Shown: in pieces, positions 35,201 to 47,254 of the stretch | How the letters are laid out: every line of letters begins with the position of its first letter | Numbering within the stretch: the stretch's first letter is position 1 | Assembly: GCF_037975245.1 (NCBI RefSeq) | Contig: NC_092568.1 | Span: 10,441,501 to 10,505,500, forward strand | From: Apostichopus japonicus | Lineage: Eukaryota; Echinodermata; Holothuroidea; Aspidochirotida; Stichopodidae | Reading direction: 5' to 3' | Length of the DNA: 64,000 nt | Program-made: the position numbers and the translations under genes | Notes under the pieces: model-generated | Database searches by the model: none | Seen by the model: the letters and a program-made list of their open reading frames with translations, nothing else | Told to the model about the DNA's origin: nothing

Positions 35201-38200
35201 TTTAATTGAGATAAAAAAGGTCTGTATGATCATGAATTAAAATTCTGTCTCAAAACGTTGTGCTGTAAGGAATAAGTTAAAAGATTTTTTTTTACATGTA
35301 CAAATATTAAGAAGCAATGTAGCAGTGTTTAACATCAACATTAATGATAGTCATTTCTCATTCATAGCATCCCAGCTTTGTTACATGATGGGGGGCAGTA
35401 TTTTAAATCTAGATTTCAGATTTAGATTAACAATTTTTGTTGGTCATCTCTTAAAATGGCATATTTATTTTAGAAGAACAATACTTTTTACACACTTAAA
35501 ATCTAATTTGGGATGCGAACAAGCTAAGACAAGTCTCTATTTATATGATACTCCAACAACTCTCAAATTGGTGGGGTTTACATGGCCATAGAATTTTCCA
35601 GGAAATATCTCAATTTGCATAGTGGGATGCGTTCTCTGGCCCGCTATTTTGCCACCTTCCTCCTTTCCCATATTTAATGGCAAATTAGGAACAAAAGGTA
35701 GTAAAAGTGGGGAGTTTATGGGAAAGCCTTTTAACAAAATAGAAAATATTTTCTTGTTTTTGCCTCAGAAAATTCTTAAGATCTCAAGATTTTCGATTAT
35801 TCGAAGCAGCAGGCACACACAATTAGGCATTTACAGTCACTTTGTAATTATAAAATTTTGAGTTTAAAATTTCCAAGGTGATAATTCCCTGTTTCTGACA
35901 ACAGAGCCAATTATTAGGGCTATTGTGGAAGGTCTGTTTACAACGGTTTGCAATAATGGCGTTACTATTTCATCAAAACTTGGTTTCGGAGTTTATTAGT
36001 ATTTTCTTCTGTCACAGTATTTTAGTTCTCTGAGGAATCAGTATATTTGATATCACAGATAGATTTCGGTCTCACAATTTGTAGTTGAATCTAGGTCTCA
36101 CCTCTTAGTGGTCAGAAAATATTTGTTTTCTGAGTAAATTTCCAACAATCTCAATCGTTTCAAAACTGGTTTTGGAAACCATGAGTAAAACGAAGTTTCC
36201 TCCAGTATTTCTGTGAAGAAAATTTATTTAGTATCATTAATTTTTGTTGGAAATTGGAAGGTATTGATCTTGTGATGTTTGACACTGATTTTTTCGTTAA
36301 GTTATAAAAGTAGTACAATGCAAGGAGAGGCTTTCTTCATATTTAAGTTACAGTACCTTAAATGTCGAACCCACCTAAATATTAGCTTGTGTGTGTGTGT
36401 GAGGAAATTCAAAACGTTTGCGAGAAAAGAAAGTAATTTATTTTCATAGTGTTTAGACATTTGCACTGTGAGTATGTAGGTTTGGTATTGGGTGGAAGGG
36501 GGGGGGGGGGGGGGGGAGACAAGGTGGTATAACATTGACCAGATCGTTAATAAGCACCAGAAACTGGATTATTTTTCTGCCCTTGATTTTGTTTAGACTC
36601 CATCTTATAAGTTGTGTGCTTTGCCCTTTAAATCCATAACAATACAATCTTAAATGGGTTATATGCCACACAGGAGAGATCACCCCTTTCTTTACCATCT
36701 CCCTCCTCCCCACCCCCCCCCCACACCCCAACATCATCTCAAAGAGTTTTCATTCTTACCAGCAATGACTGATATACAAGTAGCATACAATTTTGATTTT
36801 CATTGACACTTTCAAATTATTCCTTAATTTATCATAGCTGTAGGTTTGGTCTAACATTCATCTCACATATTTTTTTTTTCTGTATATAACGTATCCGATT
36901 TTGAGTACCAAAGGCCAAACGGAGTACATCAGAAGGGAGTAAATTGATTTCTTCTTCTTCAAATATCTCATCCTCACGGTGTACTCGATGAAATGTGTTT
37001 TTTTTTCTCTTCTATGTTTTGCCAGTTCTTGCCAATATTTGAGAAGAGAAGGATTTAAGAAAATTGGGACTCATTTTCGTTTTTACTAAAATTTACAAAA
37101 AAAGATGATAAGCAATTATCAAAAGGAGGTGTTTTGCTGGTTTAAAAGAGACATTGTTTGCAGATTATGAAAACAAAAGGTTTTTGTGTCATTTGATAGA
37201 TATGTATATGTTCAGTACAATGTAAACAAGCTTCACTGCTGTAACCTTACACATAAATCAGTTCATTTTTCATTTCATTTTTGTCACAATTGCAATCGTA
37301 CTTTTCTTTTCTTTTGTTTTCTTTTTCCTTTTTCCATTCTTGTGTTTTCCATGTTGTTTTTGTTTATATTTAGTTTCCATATTTTTTTTGTGTACTGTCG
37401 TGTGAATAATCTGTTGGACAATGTCTGTATAATTATAATAAGGCTTGCCTGTGATAACATGTTTGTAAACATGCCAGCTATATAGGTTAAATGATGCCAA
37501 CTTTGTAACAAAGCAATATGTATATCCCGGTATAATAATTGTCAAATCTCATGTACGTATAAATGCTGACTAAGTTAATAAAAATAACCAAACAAGTAAT
37601 ATATATTTGCAACTTCGGTATTTTTATCTGTGTTTCTTTGTTATAACTACTGCCATTGGTAGTGTTACACTAACGAGTGTGTTTGTGTATGTAGAATGGA
37701 AAGGGCGCAGGGGTGGGGGGGTGGTGAGGGCAGTGAAGTGGTAAAATGTGAAATCGTATTGGAGACAAATACGTGCAACGCACTCCCCCCCCCCCTTTCC
37801 CATCACCTTTTTCAATGCCAATAACTGGTAACGCTTCATGGGTATACACTGGATTACTGCTTGCATGATCTCCTAGGTAGGATTTTATCATCCTAATGAG
37901 ACTTGGTAAAGTCCCTCGCAGAACGTCAGATCGGGTTCACATATAAGTGCGAAAAAAATATCTCTCACTTCCAGGTACACCTTCAACTCGCCCCCCCCTT
38001 CCCCCCCCCTCACCACAACACCAAAGAGAAACGGTGTACGCCACTCTGAATAGCACAATAGAAGTCTACGACTTATTATTCTGACCATGGGGTTGAATGC
38101 AAGCGTGCGGAACCTTGAGGTTGAATTCAATAGATTCAACTTTCAGAGGGTATTCCATCTTACATATTCATTCTTGTACAAACTATTCATTGACAATATG

Positions 38201-38524
38201 TCATTACCTGAACCAATAACCTGCAGGTTATGCTTTTCATGACGTCATACAACATATCCAGCCAACCTCACCAACATGACTTTCGGCCATTGTCACAAAG
38301 AAATCCTCGTCTCCGAATGTGAAAGGGTATTTTAGCAATAATATTTAATTGAAGAGAGCAAAGTAATGTTTGGCTAGAACGGGAAGAAAAGAACAACTAA
38401 TTCTTTTGCTGTTTTTTTTTTTCATTTCATTTATAGCTTTCCGGTCAGTTTTCCGTTGTTCTTGTAATTGCGCAATAACACTTAGTGATAGTATATTTAA
38501 TTAATATTAAACCATGTGTGTTGC

Positions 38525-38630
38525 GTAACCGGGCCAAAATGGCGAAAGAAAATGGTAACGTGAAATGTTCAACCAACACCGATGCACGGTAGTTATAGTC
38601 GTTCGTCAGTCGCATACTCTCGCGAGCAGC
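38525..38630 (+). promoter_or_regulatory. Promoter-like patch with YY1-type and TCTCGCGAG motifs
   Basis: CCAAAATGGCGAAAG at 38534-38548 matches the YY1-type motif that often overlaps a start codon, and TCTCGCGAG lies at 38618-38626, a motif known from animal housekeeping promoters. The ATG at 38539 opens only 17 codons (MAKENGNVKCSTNTDAR) before TAG at 38590-38592. CpG is locally frequent in an otherwise CpG-poor area. No following exon was identified on either strand. Confidence 0.3.
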
Positions 38631-39612
38631 TTTTCTTGATGAGCAATGGTTCGGATAGGCTTAGCTAGGTCGGATAGGTCCTACCCATGCACTCAATTAC
38701 ACCGCGCCTCCACCCCACTCCCTGAAACAGCTGTAAGTTGAAAGTTTTATGTTTGGTTAATTTCCTGTTATAAAACTGTTCCTAATAAAACTGTTATTAC
38801 GAATCAGATGGCTGTTGTTCTGGAGTGAACGTGCGGAATATTTGTTGTATTTATAGGTTCTCAGAATATTACCCCGAAATGTTAACGCGCTATATTTGCA
38901 ACATAGCTCAGTCACGGAAGACGGGGAGGGAGCTAATGGTGGTATAGTAAATTGCTCGTTCAACCAGATATGTGTAAATAATTCGTCCCTGGCTCATTAA
39001 CGTTGAATAAACATTACCTTTTACTGACTATCTAGCATATTCAGAGGTTGTACCGATGGCCTCTATAAATTAGACAATGTCTTAGTTTGGCGCAATTCTT
39101 TAAGTGTACTCTATGCATTTAAAATTGACAGCAATTCTCCTGAGGAAAAAAAAATATGCCGAAATGCAACTCAATATATTTTGTTTTGGTAGTTAGAATT
39201 TGTTTGAACAAAAACTAAAATTTTGACTCTCGTCACTAGTTATACTTGCATTACGTAATATCGATTATGTATACACTATAGTATGAATAGATAACGGAAG
39301 AGAACTGCGTAAAACTTATAGCAACGTACGGTACCACGCAGTATTGAGCACGAATTTTCTTCGCGTTTATTATCTTGCATCCTTGAGGAAAATATAATAT
39401 TGCAGAAAGAATGTGAATGTTCGCTCCAGTTTCGACGTTCCGCACATTCTTCCGCCCACCCGGCCCAGCCCCTCCCCATCCCATCCGCTTCGTCAATGTG
39501 TGACCTAACTTAGCAAAATGAATATAAAACGTAACGTCGAATACGTATATAGGCATATCATTAATAAACAATGAAAGAGAAGTGAAATTGCTTTATTATA
39601 TTAGCTTTTACT

Positions 39613-39618
39613 TTTATT
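39613..39618 (-). terminator. Candidate polyadenylation signal of the coiled-coil gene
   Basis: AATAAA on the minus strand, about 310 nt after the stop codon at 39925. A second AATAAA lies at 39592-39597. Either could serve; no other support. Confidence 0.4.
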
Positions 39619-39924
39619 TCCAAATTATTCACAATATCTGGTATGAACAGCTAACTTCAGTCAAAAATAGTCAAATTTGTGTAACTTTTGGCATGCACTT
39701 GAGGTTGCTCAGTACTGCTCACTTTTTAGTACTCTTTACTACACGATTATCATCTTCCTGCAATTTTGATTTAAAAAAGTACATTATTTGCTATAAATAT
39801 ATGAATGTTCTTCTTCAGTAATCTCGTTCTTCTCAGATTTCGCCCTTCCGTCCGCAACGCTCCATCCAACCAATTACGCCCGCCCCATCCTCTACGCCAC
39901 GCCCGCCCCGCCCCAAGTCTGATA

Positions 39925-40042
39925 TTATGAAGTATTTTCATGAGCCATGATCTCCTCCCGTAGATCTCTGTTATCTTTCTCGATTTCATCCATCTGATTC
40001 TGCATCCTCTTCATCTGCTCCGTTTTCTCTTTAACCTCCCTC
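39925..40042 (-). CDS. Coiled-coil gene exon 4 (terminal)
   Basis: The acceptor TTTTGCATTAACAG precedes 40042. Encodes REVKEKTEQMKRMQNQMDEI, then EKDNRDLREEIMAHENTS and TAA at 39927-39925. It continues the heptad pattern, which supports the splice. Confidence 0.8.
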
Positions 40043-43000
40043 CTGTTAATGCAAAAAAAAAAAAAAAAATCACTAAGTACTTGCCAAAGCGAGTCAAAAC
40101 TGATGTTATAATTTGGAGTGTTAGCTCAGTGGTTAATGTCGGTCCCTTTCAATCACAAGGTCCCGAGTTTGAGTCACTCCAAGATTAATGTGTGTCGTCC
40201 AGTTACAGAGTTGTTGACAATTGGAAATTCATAATCATGGACGTTAAATATGAATCTTAGAGACTGACTTCAGTCAGCTTGCGGCTTTTAAAAGCCAATG
40301 ATGGCTTCTTCCTTCTTCGCGAGTTCCTGCTTGCATGAGGATCTAAAATACATGCATAATGATTCGTCAAATGTGTCATGACAAATGCCTCATTCACATT
40401 TTGTCAATTGCGTGCAAAGTCTCTCAGTTTTATGTTGTTATATGCACGGCCTTCATTCATTATAAATTATACACACTTTATCAGTCATATGTTGTTACAA
40501 GCTTCGTTGAATTATCAACTTAGAGATAGACGATTGGCTTGTTGGGTAGACGGGCTTTGAGGGTTCATTACGACAAATATCGTGTCATATATAATTTATT
40601 CACTAACTATAAGGAAGAAATCAATTAAATAGGGCGCCAACTGACTTTTCTTGTACAGCAGACCAACAGTTGGATTTTTGTGTAACTTAGTTTTCATGAA
40701 CACTTACTCTGATTGGTGTAGCTCCCTGAGCAGTGCTGTGACGTCACTCTGACTATCCGCCAAGTCATGACTCATCCTTTTGAATTCTTCCTCCTTCGCC
40801 GCGACGATCGACTGTAATCTTTCCTTTTCCTGCTCGTTCCACATATTTTTCTTTTTCATTTGTATGAAATTCATTTTTGCATGAGTCTTAATACGCTCTG
40901 TTTCTTTTAGCTGCATCGCTCCATGCATCGCGTAAACATCGTTTTTCCTCATCGATGAAGCTTTATGAATCCATTGCTGCAATTCTCTCTCCAACTTATC
41001 CTTATCATTGATAACTTCAGTATTGTCTTTCTTGAGCTGTATCAAATCGTTGTTAACTTTGTATAAATCTTTCTTCAACCAACGAATCAACGATCTCATC
41101 TCCTCCTGCTCGTTGGTCTTCTCATTCAGTTCTCCTTTAAGTTGCGTCACTATGACGTCATGTGCAGCTACTACGTCATTATCTGACAAAAGACCCTTGC
41201 CTTGCTTCGATGAAGACATCCCACCTGTTTTCACATGCATCCTGTATTTCATTTTATCGTATTGTTGCCTGAGATCCGCATGTTTGTCCTGTAGATTTAA
41301 AAACCTCTTTTGTAATTGTTTATTATTCTGACGTAAGTGATCTGCTTTGTATTCTGAATCTTTCTGAAGATCAATGTTAGTCTTTTCCAGAAGTGTTAAG
41401 CTTTCCTGTAGTGCCAGCAACTCATCAGTTATCTCCTTATTTTGTTGTACAAGTTTCTGTTTTTCAAGATAATTGATCTGATTCTTATCAATTAGATTTT
41501 TCCAGGCTTGATCAATTTCACATATCAATGAAGACAGCTGTGAATGTGTACTCTTGTCTATGGCAGGCATTTCTTGTCTATGTTTCATGAAAGAATCTAT
41601 CTGTTCCTCTGCTCTTTCAGGTTGTTGGTACAGATGCATTTCTTCTTGGTCTTGTTGCAAGCCGGTACTGTCACATTTCTGGAGGAGATCAATGAGCTTC
41701 TTCTTTGCTTCGTCATTTTCCTCTCTAAGTTGTTTGCTGCTCGTTACAAGAACCTCATTGTTATATCTTGTCTGGCTAAGTTCCTTTTCGTACTTAGACT
41801 CAGAACTTACTTTCTGTTGTTGGATGGTTGCTGTTAATTCTTCAATGGCAGCTTTACTACAGCAGATCTCAAAGAATAAACGAACTTGCAGCAGTTCGTG
41901 TTCTTCTGTTAAAGTCTTCATCTCGTTCAATTGTGTTTGTAGTTCATCTGCTTTCAATTTGAATCCATTCTCTCTCAAAAGAGCCTTCTTCAGAACCTCG
42001 GTCTCATTGAAGGATTCTTGCATTTTCTGTTCATAGCATTTCAGTTGGTTTTCTTTCTCTTCAACCAATTTGTTATAATATTTGGCCATTCTGTCCATCT
42101 GCTGTTGCAATTGAGACTTCTCTTTGGAAATATTTTGCTCCAGCTGATTAATCTCATCCATGCATTGCGTTGTTTTCATCTCATAGATCCTCTCCATCTC
42201 CTTACCATGTTTCATCTCATCTGTGTAAGACTGATTCAATTCTTCCAACTTCTTCTGCAGCTCGTTCTTTTCTACGATTGCCTTCTCCGTAACAGACTTG
42301 CCGTTTCCGATCTTCATCTCGTATTCTCTTTCAAGGTTCTTCACTTCATCTTGATGAAACTTTCGTTGTTCTTTCAATTTATCTTCTAGTGCTTTCATCC
42401 CGGACTGAAGACTTTCAATGAAGTCATCTTTGGCAGCAATCTGGGAATCCATTCGTCCTTTCATGCAAGTCATCTCCTCTTCGTGAATCTCTCCAATGAC
42501 TTTTGCCTCTTCGTGATGAATCTGTCTTTCTGAAATCAACTTTTCTTCCATGAACTTTACATCTGATTCGAGGTACCGCATGTTAGCTTCATGCTCGGCA
42601 TTAACAGTGGTAAAGTTCTGCTTAACCTTCTCCAGACTTTTCTCTAAAACCTTCATAGTCTTCTTTAGACTCCGGTTATTGTTTCGCAATGCTGCAAGTT
42701 CTTCCTTAGCGTTGCTAAGATCTGCCGTGACTTTATGCACAACGCCGTTTCTCTTCTCCAAAGTAATTTTCCAGTTTTCAACCTCTTTCTTGTACCTTTC
42801 ACAATCTCTCTCCTTCATGATAAGCATTTCTCCCCATTGCTTGCGTAGGGTTTTTTCTTGCTCACAAAAGAATTTCCTCTGTGAAATCAGTTTTCCCTCC
42901 AAAATCTTAACCCCGGATTCAAGGGAAGACTTTTCAGCTTGTAGTTTTTCTTTGAATCTCAAAGAATTCTGAAGATCGTACTCGATCTTATCTGCAGTCA

Positions 43001-45139
43001 TCTGGAGTGACGTCATCTCGATCTTGAGCTGCTGGTTGTCTTCCAGTAATGACGTCATTTTGGTGTTAGCGTTGTTGAGCTCTGATGTGACGATATCTAA
43101 GGTTTGACTATTCTCTTGTAATAAGTGAGTCATATTCATCTCCTTCTTCTTGTGTCGTTGACACTCCTGTTCCTTAGCACCAAGTCTGTCAATCCACCTC
43201 GAGTTGGTCTCCTTGAGCTGATTCTCCAGCTCTCGACACTGTACGGTCATTGACCCGAGGTCATCCTTCATTACTCGACGCTCGGCAGAATTGACTTTCA
43301 TCGCTTTGCCGAAACTGGTCACAGCTTTCTCAAGGATCATCTGATCCCGTTGCTTGATTTTCAGCTGAGATGCCATATCGTGATGGATCTTCACCACTTG
43401 ACGGCTTTCTTCGCTAAGCCGATTTAGGACGCGTATGACGTCATCCCGCTCTCGGTGATGGCTGACCGATCGCTTTTTAAATATTCCACGCTGAGCCTTT
43501 TCAAACTTCAAGAGTTTCTTGTCCACGAGGTCGGCGATGGTTTGGTTGCAGAGGGAGACTGTTGCACGCAGTTCTTCGGTAGGTGTGCTGTTCATCATAT
43601 AGAGAGAGAAAAAAGCAAGTCGATAAACACTATTCCTTCATACTATTGTGTCGTCATTGACTTCACTTTTATATAGCGAGCACGATTGTAACCTTAGCAT
43701 ACTAATTTACCCCACCAGACTTAACTGATAAAATAACGTTTTGAGATACTTGTAAGAATTACAGTACATCGTGATTGACAAAATAAGTATTTATGACTGA
43801 CAAGCACAAATCAAGCTTAACGGATGAAAGGTAGATGGGAACCACTTCTTTCTCCTTGTTTCATAGATGTCCTCTCACCTTTGCTGACTCTCTTGCAGTT
43901 GTTCTTCCTGGTCTGTTGGTTGGTCCTCCAAGGTGGTGGTTGAAGGCAGTGGAATGAAGTGGTTGTTGTTGTTAGAAGGCACAGAAGGGAGACCAGAAGA
44001 TCCCTCCACCAACACCCCGTCCACGAAAACTAGGTCATCTAGGTAAACGATGACCTAGATAATAAGGGAACGACAAAGAGGAATTGTTCAATCATTTGTT
44101 ACAATTAGGATTAAATAACTTGTCAATATATTCCATATATCAATTGCTAATAAAATCTTTTAGATAATACTAAAAATCGCGTTTGAGCTAGGCGAGAAAT
44201 TAGAATAGAATTTCTGTTCAGAATTACTACAAAGTTAACGCATGCGCATTAGTGCGGTCAATGCTATCCAAAAATGGAAGAGGGTATCACGGGGGCAGCA
44301 AAAATCGCCTGGATTTGGGAATCATCTACCGTTTAGCTTTGTACGTACTAAGATTGCAAAAATTTGCAAAATTGTATTTCCGACTTTTGTACTTTGTTTT
44401 ATTCCATCTGGCAACAAACAGTGAACGTCTATATTGTAAATGTGGTTTGGTTTCATTTTTTTTATCCGGTTTAACATTTCACGGTATCGACTAAATCCAA
44501 TTATGAGGAGGTATGGTGCTATATAGCTGTATATGTTATTAAACTGACACTACGATCCTCGACCATATATACCACACTGCAGGTTATATGTAGGTGTATA
44601 TTTCTACATATGTAATGCATATATCGCATACACTACTCTATGTGTGATGCTATTATCTGCGAATATCGAAAAGAATTAGGCTTATACAGATACTGTTCTT
44701 TAATATAACGACGGGTGACTTGAGTATATGTATATTTTAAAGCAGTAAAAGCTGCCGTAAGTACTAGCTCCTTCCGGCCTAGTCACTATCTCCAAGATTG
44801 GCTGATATAGAGACAGCTATTTTTCTACTCTTAATACCCCTAACTCCCTTCCCCCCCCCTCCCCAAGGTGTATGACTTGCCTTTCTGCAGTGAATAAATG
44901 TTGTTTCTCCACAGGTTGATATATTCCGGGTCTTAGATGACGGTAACGAATATAGAAGAGAAATGGTAAAGGTCCTTTTCGGCCTACTATATACTGACCT
45001 TATCATTGTCCATAAGTTGGACTTCAAAATCACCAAACTTGATACGGAGCGAGTCATCGCTCAACGCATCACAGCCGGGAAACCCCCATGCGACGATGTT
45101 ATTCGCAGGTTCGCTTGGTTTCTGAACAAATTCAGACAT
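39925..45139 (-). CDS. Unrecognised long coiled-coil protein, four exons, 1,104 residues
   Basis: The exons on the minus strand are 45139-44999, 44054-43879, 43587-40708 and 40042-39925. Splice sites are canonical (AAG/GTCAGT, ATCTAG/; AAAG/GTGAGA, AACAG/; CAGA/GTAAGT, TTAACAG/) and phases 0, 2, 2 match, giving 3,315 nt. Residues 1-105 are not coiled: MSEFVQKPSEPANNIVAWGF, then an all-hydrophobic-alternating stretch VIVYLDDLVFVDGVLVEG and an Asn/Pro/Thr-rich linker. From about residue 110 to the end the chain is K/E/Q/L-rich with heptad leucines and almost no proline, i.e. a long coiled coil, ending EEIMAHENTS. I do not recognise the family. Long coiled coils of this kind occur in centrosomal, ciliary, Golgi and cytoskeletal proteins; none can be chosen. 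No signal peptide or membrane segment. Confidence 0.85.
40115..40350 (+). mobile_element. tRNA-derived SINE
   Basis: Head 40115-40180 is tRNA-like: 5' GGAGTGT pairs with 3' TCACTCC at 6 of 7 positions, the A box reads TTAGCTCAGTGG, and the B-box region is GAGTTTGAGTC. The tail after it contains GCGGCTTTTAAAAGCC and runs to about 40350; the 3' limit is uncertain. It lies in the last intron of the coiled-coil gene, opposite to its direction. Confidence 0.65.
40708..43587 (-). CDS. Coiled-coil gene exon 3, the 2.9 kb main exon
   Basis: The acceptor is GATGAACAG after a long CT-rich tract, so two ATG codons just upstream (43598, 43595) are probably intronic and not starts. The exon is open throughout and encodes about 960 residues of uninterrupted coiled coil, e.g. 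LNNANTKMTSLLEDNQQLKI and LESGVKILEGKLISQRKFF. A related phrase LESDVKFMEEKLISERQ and LQSGMKALEDKLKEQRKF shows an internal ~105-residue periodicity. One odd hydrophobic/Cys patch reads LFFEICCSK. The donor CAGA/GTAAGT overlaps an in-frame TAA, so intron retention would end the protein here. Confidence 0.9.
43588..43878 (-). other. Coiled-coil gene intron 2
   Basis: A 291 bp intron with a long pyrimidine tract near its 3' end on the minus strand. Nothing else seen. Confidence 0.6.
43879..44054 (-). CDS. Coiled-coil gene exon 2
   Basis: The acceptor CCTTATTATCTAG precedes 44054. Encodes VIVYLDDLVFVDGVLVEGSS, then a short Asn/Pro/Thr linker and EDQPTDQEEQLQESQQ. The donor AAAG/GTGAGA leaves two bases (AG) that combine with the first C of exon 3 to give serine. 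Confidence 0.78.
44055..44998 (-). other. Coiled-coil gene intron 1
   Basis: 944 bp. It contains GCGCATGCGT-type sequence near 44240 (an imperfect NRF1-like palindrome) and no recognised exon or repeat. Confidence 0.5.
44999..45139 (-). CDS. Coiled-coil gene exon 1 (start codon)
   Basis: The ATG at 45139-45137 is the first ATG of the frame; context ATTATGT with A at -3. Encodes 47 residues including GFPGCDALSDDSLRIKFGD and FEVQLMDNDK, then donor AAG/GTCAGT. The sequence 45150-45520 upstream is relatively CpG-rich. Confidence 0.72.
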
Positions 45140-45149
45140 AATCGCTTTG

Positions 45150-45520
45150 AATGCTCCGAAAGTAAAAGTATAGCAAGTACGCAAACTTTAAGAATCGATG
45201 TGTTGACATCTAATGTGCCATCACGGTTACTAGGTATCACACTTTGTGTTCATCCAAGAGTAATCTTTAGTGACGCAACAGTTAGCGTACCTCACGCAGA
45301 ACGCAGCGCATTATGCTAATACTTGATGTACATTGCCGGCGTCCGCGCCCACGCAAAGACGCGAAGAAAATCGCAACAAACAAATAACAAAACTTAACAT
45401 ATTGAATAGAACGAATCGGAGTATAAGGAAAACACCGCATAACATATGAAACATGCATCATCAGCGAGTATAGAGCGCGTACATAAGCACGCGTACGCGA
45501 CGCTGTACCAGAGACCCATT
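45150..45520 (-). promoter_or_regulatory. Likely promoter/5' region of the coiled-coil gene
   Basis: Immediately upstream of the start codon on the minus strand the sequence is richer in CpG than its surroundings (GCCGGCGTCCGCGCCCACGC, GCGTACGCGACGC at 45486-45500). No TATA box at a convincing distance. Assigned from position and composition only. Confidence 0.35.
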
Positions 45521-46240
45521 ACTGTTTCTGCATTTACATGTAAGCATGATCCTCACGTTCCTTTCTTTGTATAATAGCTTTCAGGGACATGCGCAAACCA
45601 AAGCTTTTGTATAGCGTTGTAAAGCATATAGACTTATATAGCTGAATATTTAAGCGCTTATATTAATTGGACGCGCGAAAAGAAGAAGCAAACACGCATA
45701 CACACACACGCACGCACAACCAAAACGTAGCAACCACGGAGAGTCATGTGACGTCATCGGCATATAATTTTCGATGTGTGAAATCAACCAGGTAAATGAA
45801 TCACCGACGGGGATGCAAGCAATGGGGCGTTAAATTTGCATCGTAATCGGATCCAAATATAATAATAACACTGCCAGGTCAATTTCTGCTTCAATATGAT
45901 ATAAAGATCCATTTTTTGCTCTATATTCAGCTAAACATGAGAACAATTTCCTAAGCAAACGAAAACCACAAAGAAGTATTGAAATCTGCTCTTTTGTCAC
46001 AAATTGACGACAAAGACGTTCACCGATTATTGTGAAAATCGTAAATGTCTTGTTCTGTGTTACGTGATTGATCACATTTACTCACCCATTTGCCATCAAT
46101 TAATATTCCTCCCAAGCGGACGTTTACGATTTAAGCCGGGCTGTATATGAGCCGATCAATTTCGATTATATTAATAATCAATATGGATTTTAGTTTCCTG
46201 TGTTTGCACTTCGCAAACCCCAGTTTCCATAAAATATCGC

Positions 46241-46241
<1 letters not shown>

Positions 46242-46283
<42 letters not shown>
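46242..46283. repeat. TA microsatellite
   Basis: About 20 TA repeats immediately before tRNA-like copy 1. Confidence 0.9.
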
Positions 46284-46287
<4 letters not shown>

Positions 46288-46531
46288 TAGGGCAAAATAT
46301 GTCACCAAAAACAGAACTAGTATTGTTCGATATAGGTGACAAACGCCTACAGTGGAATTACGATCTTCCTTACCGGTTTCGAACCTCTGGACATACAATC
46401 AGCGTCCATAGCCTAGTGGTTAGGGTGTCCGCGTACAGAGCGGGAGGCCCGTGGTTCGAATCCCGGTGGAGGCTGAAAGTTTTTTCACTGTTCTTGATTT
46501 TCCAACTCATTACGATTTTCATTTATATATA
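46284..46531 (+). repeat. tRNA-like unit, copy 1 (SINE head or tRNA pseudogene)
   Basis: The 72 nt 46402-46473 fold as a tRNA: acceptor GCGTCCA with TGGAGGC (6 of 7 pairs), A box TAGCCTAGTGG, a five-pair anticodon stem TCCGC/GCGGG around the loop GTACAGA (anticodon ACA), and the perfect B box GGTTCGAATCC. The T stem CGTGG/CCCGG pairs at only three of five positions, so a functional tRNA is doubtful. Upstream at 46376-46390 another B-box-like GGTTCGAAACC occurs on the minus strand. The copy is followed by TA-rich sequence. Confidence 0.65.
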
Positions 46532-46656
46532 TTCATTTGCCTTTGTCGTTTACCTCCATTGCATTAACATAAAGTCTGTTCAAAGTATCTCTTTCGAGAT
46601 CCGGCTTTAGGAATCACAAATGATTTTCGAGTTGGATAGCATCATGTTTGATCTCT

Positions 46657-46893
46657 AGAGTAGGGCAAAATATGTCACCAAAAACAGAACTAGTATTGTT
46701 CGATATAGGTGACAAACGCCTACAGTGGAATTACGATCTTCCTTACCGGTTTCGAACCTCTGGACATACAATCAGCGTCCATAGCCTAGTGGTTAGGGTG
46801 TCCGCGTACAGAGCGGGAGGCCCGTGGTTCGAATCCCGGTGGAGGCTGAAAGTTTTTTCACTGTTCTTGATTTTCCAACTCATTACGATTTTC

Positions 46894-46904
<11 letters not shown>
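46657..46904 (+). repeat. tRNA-like unit, copy 2
   Basis: Direct duplicate of 46284-46531, offset 373 bp, with no difference that I noticed. The tRNA-like core is 46775-46846. It runs straight into the long TA repeat at 46895. Confidence 0.75.
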
Positions 46905-46937
<33 letters not shown>

Positions 46938-47063
46938 AAATATATTTATGTATATATATATATGTATTTGTATATAAGTATATGTATGTATATATATATA
47001 TTTATGTAGATATATATAATTAGATATATAATATATATAATTATATATATAATTATATATATA

Positions 47064-47103
<40 letters not shown>

Positions 47104-47140
47104 TATATAAACATATTTTATATATATATATATTTGTACA

Positions 47141-47178
<38 letters not shown>

Positions 47179-47215
47179 TATATATACATATTTTATATAT
47201 ATATATATTTGTACA

Positions 47216-47254
<39 letters not shown>

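Larger units (their letters stand above)
32220..39924. other. Gene-poor intergenic region
   Basis: No exon or known element recognised in 7.7 kb. It holds homopolymer runs (A at 32729-32753, C near 33327 and 37788, 19 G at 36498-36516), pyrimidine-rich CCCC tracts, and one promoter-like patch at 38520-38630 described separately. Inverted or direct repeats longer than about 20 bp were not noticed here, but I could not search exhaustively. Confidence 0.45.

Noticed and set aside
41008-42972. Plus-strand open frames of up to 160 residues opposite the coiled-coil exon
   Set aside because: Antisense shadows of a long coding exon.
43588-43598. ATG-ATG at 43598 as start of the coiled-coil protein
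   Set aside because: A pyrimidine tract and AACAG acceptor overlap it, and an upstream exon joins in matching phase.
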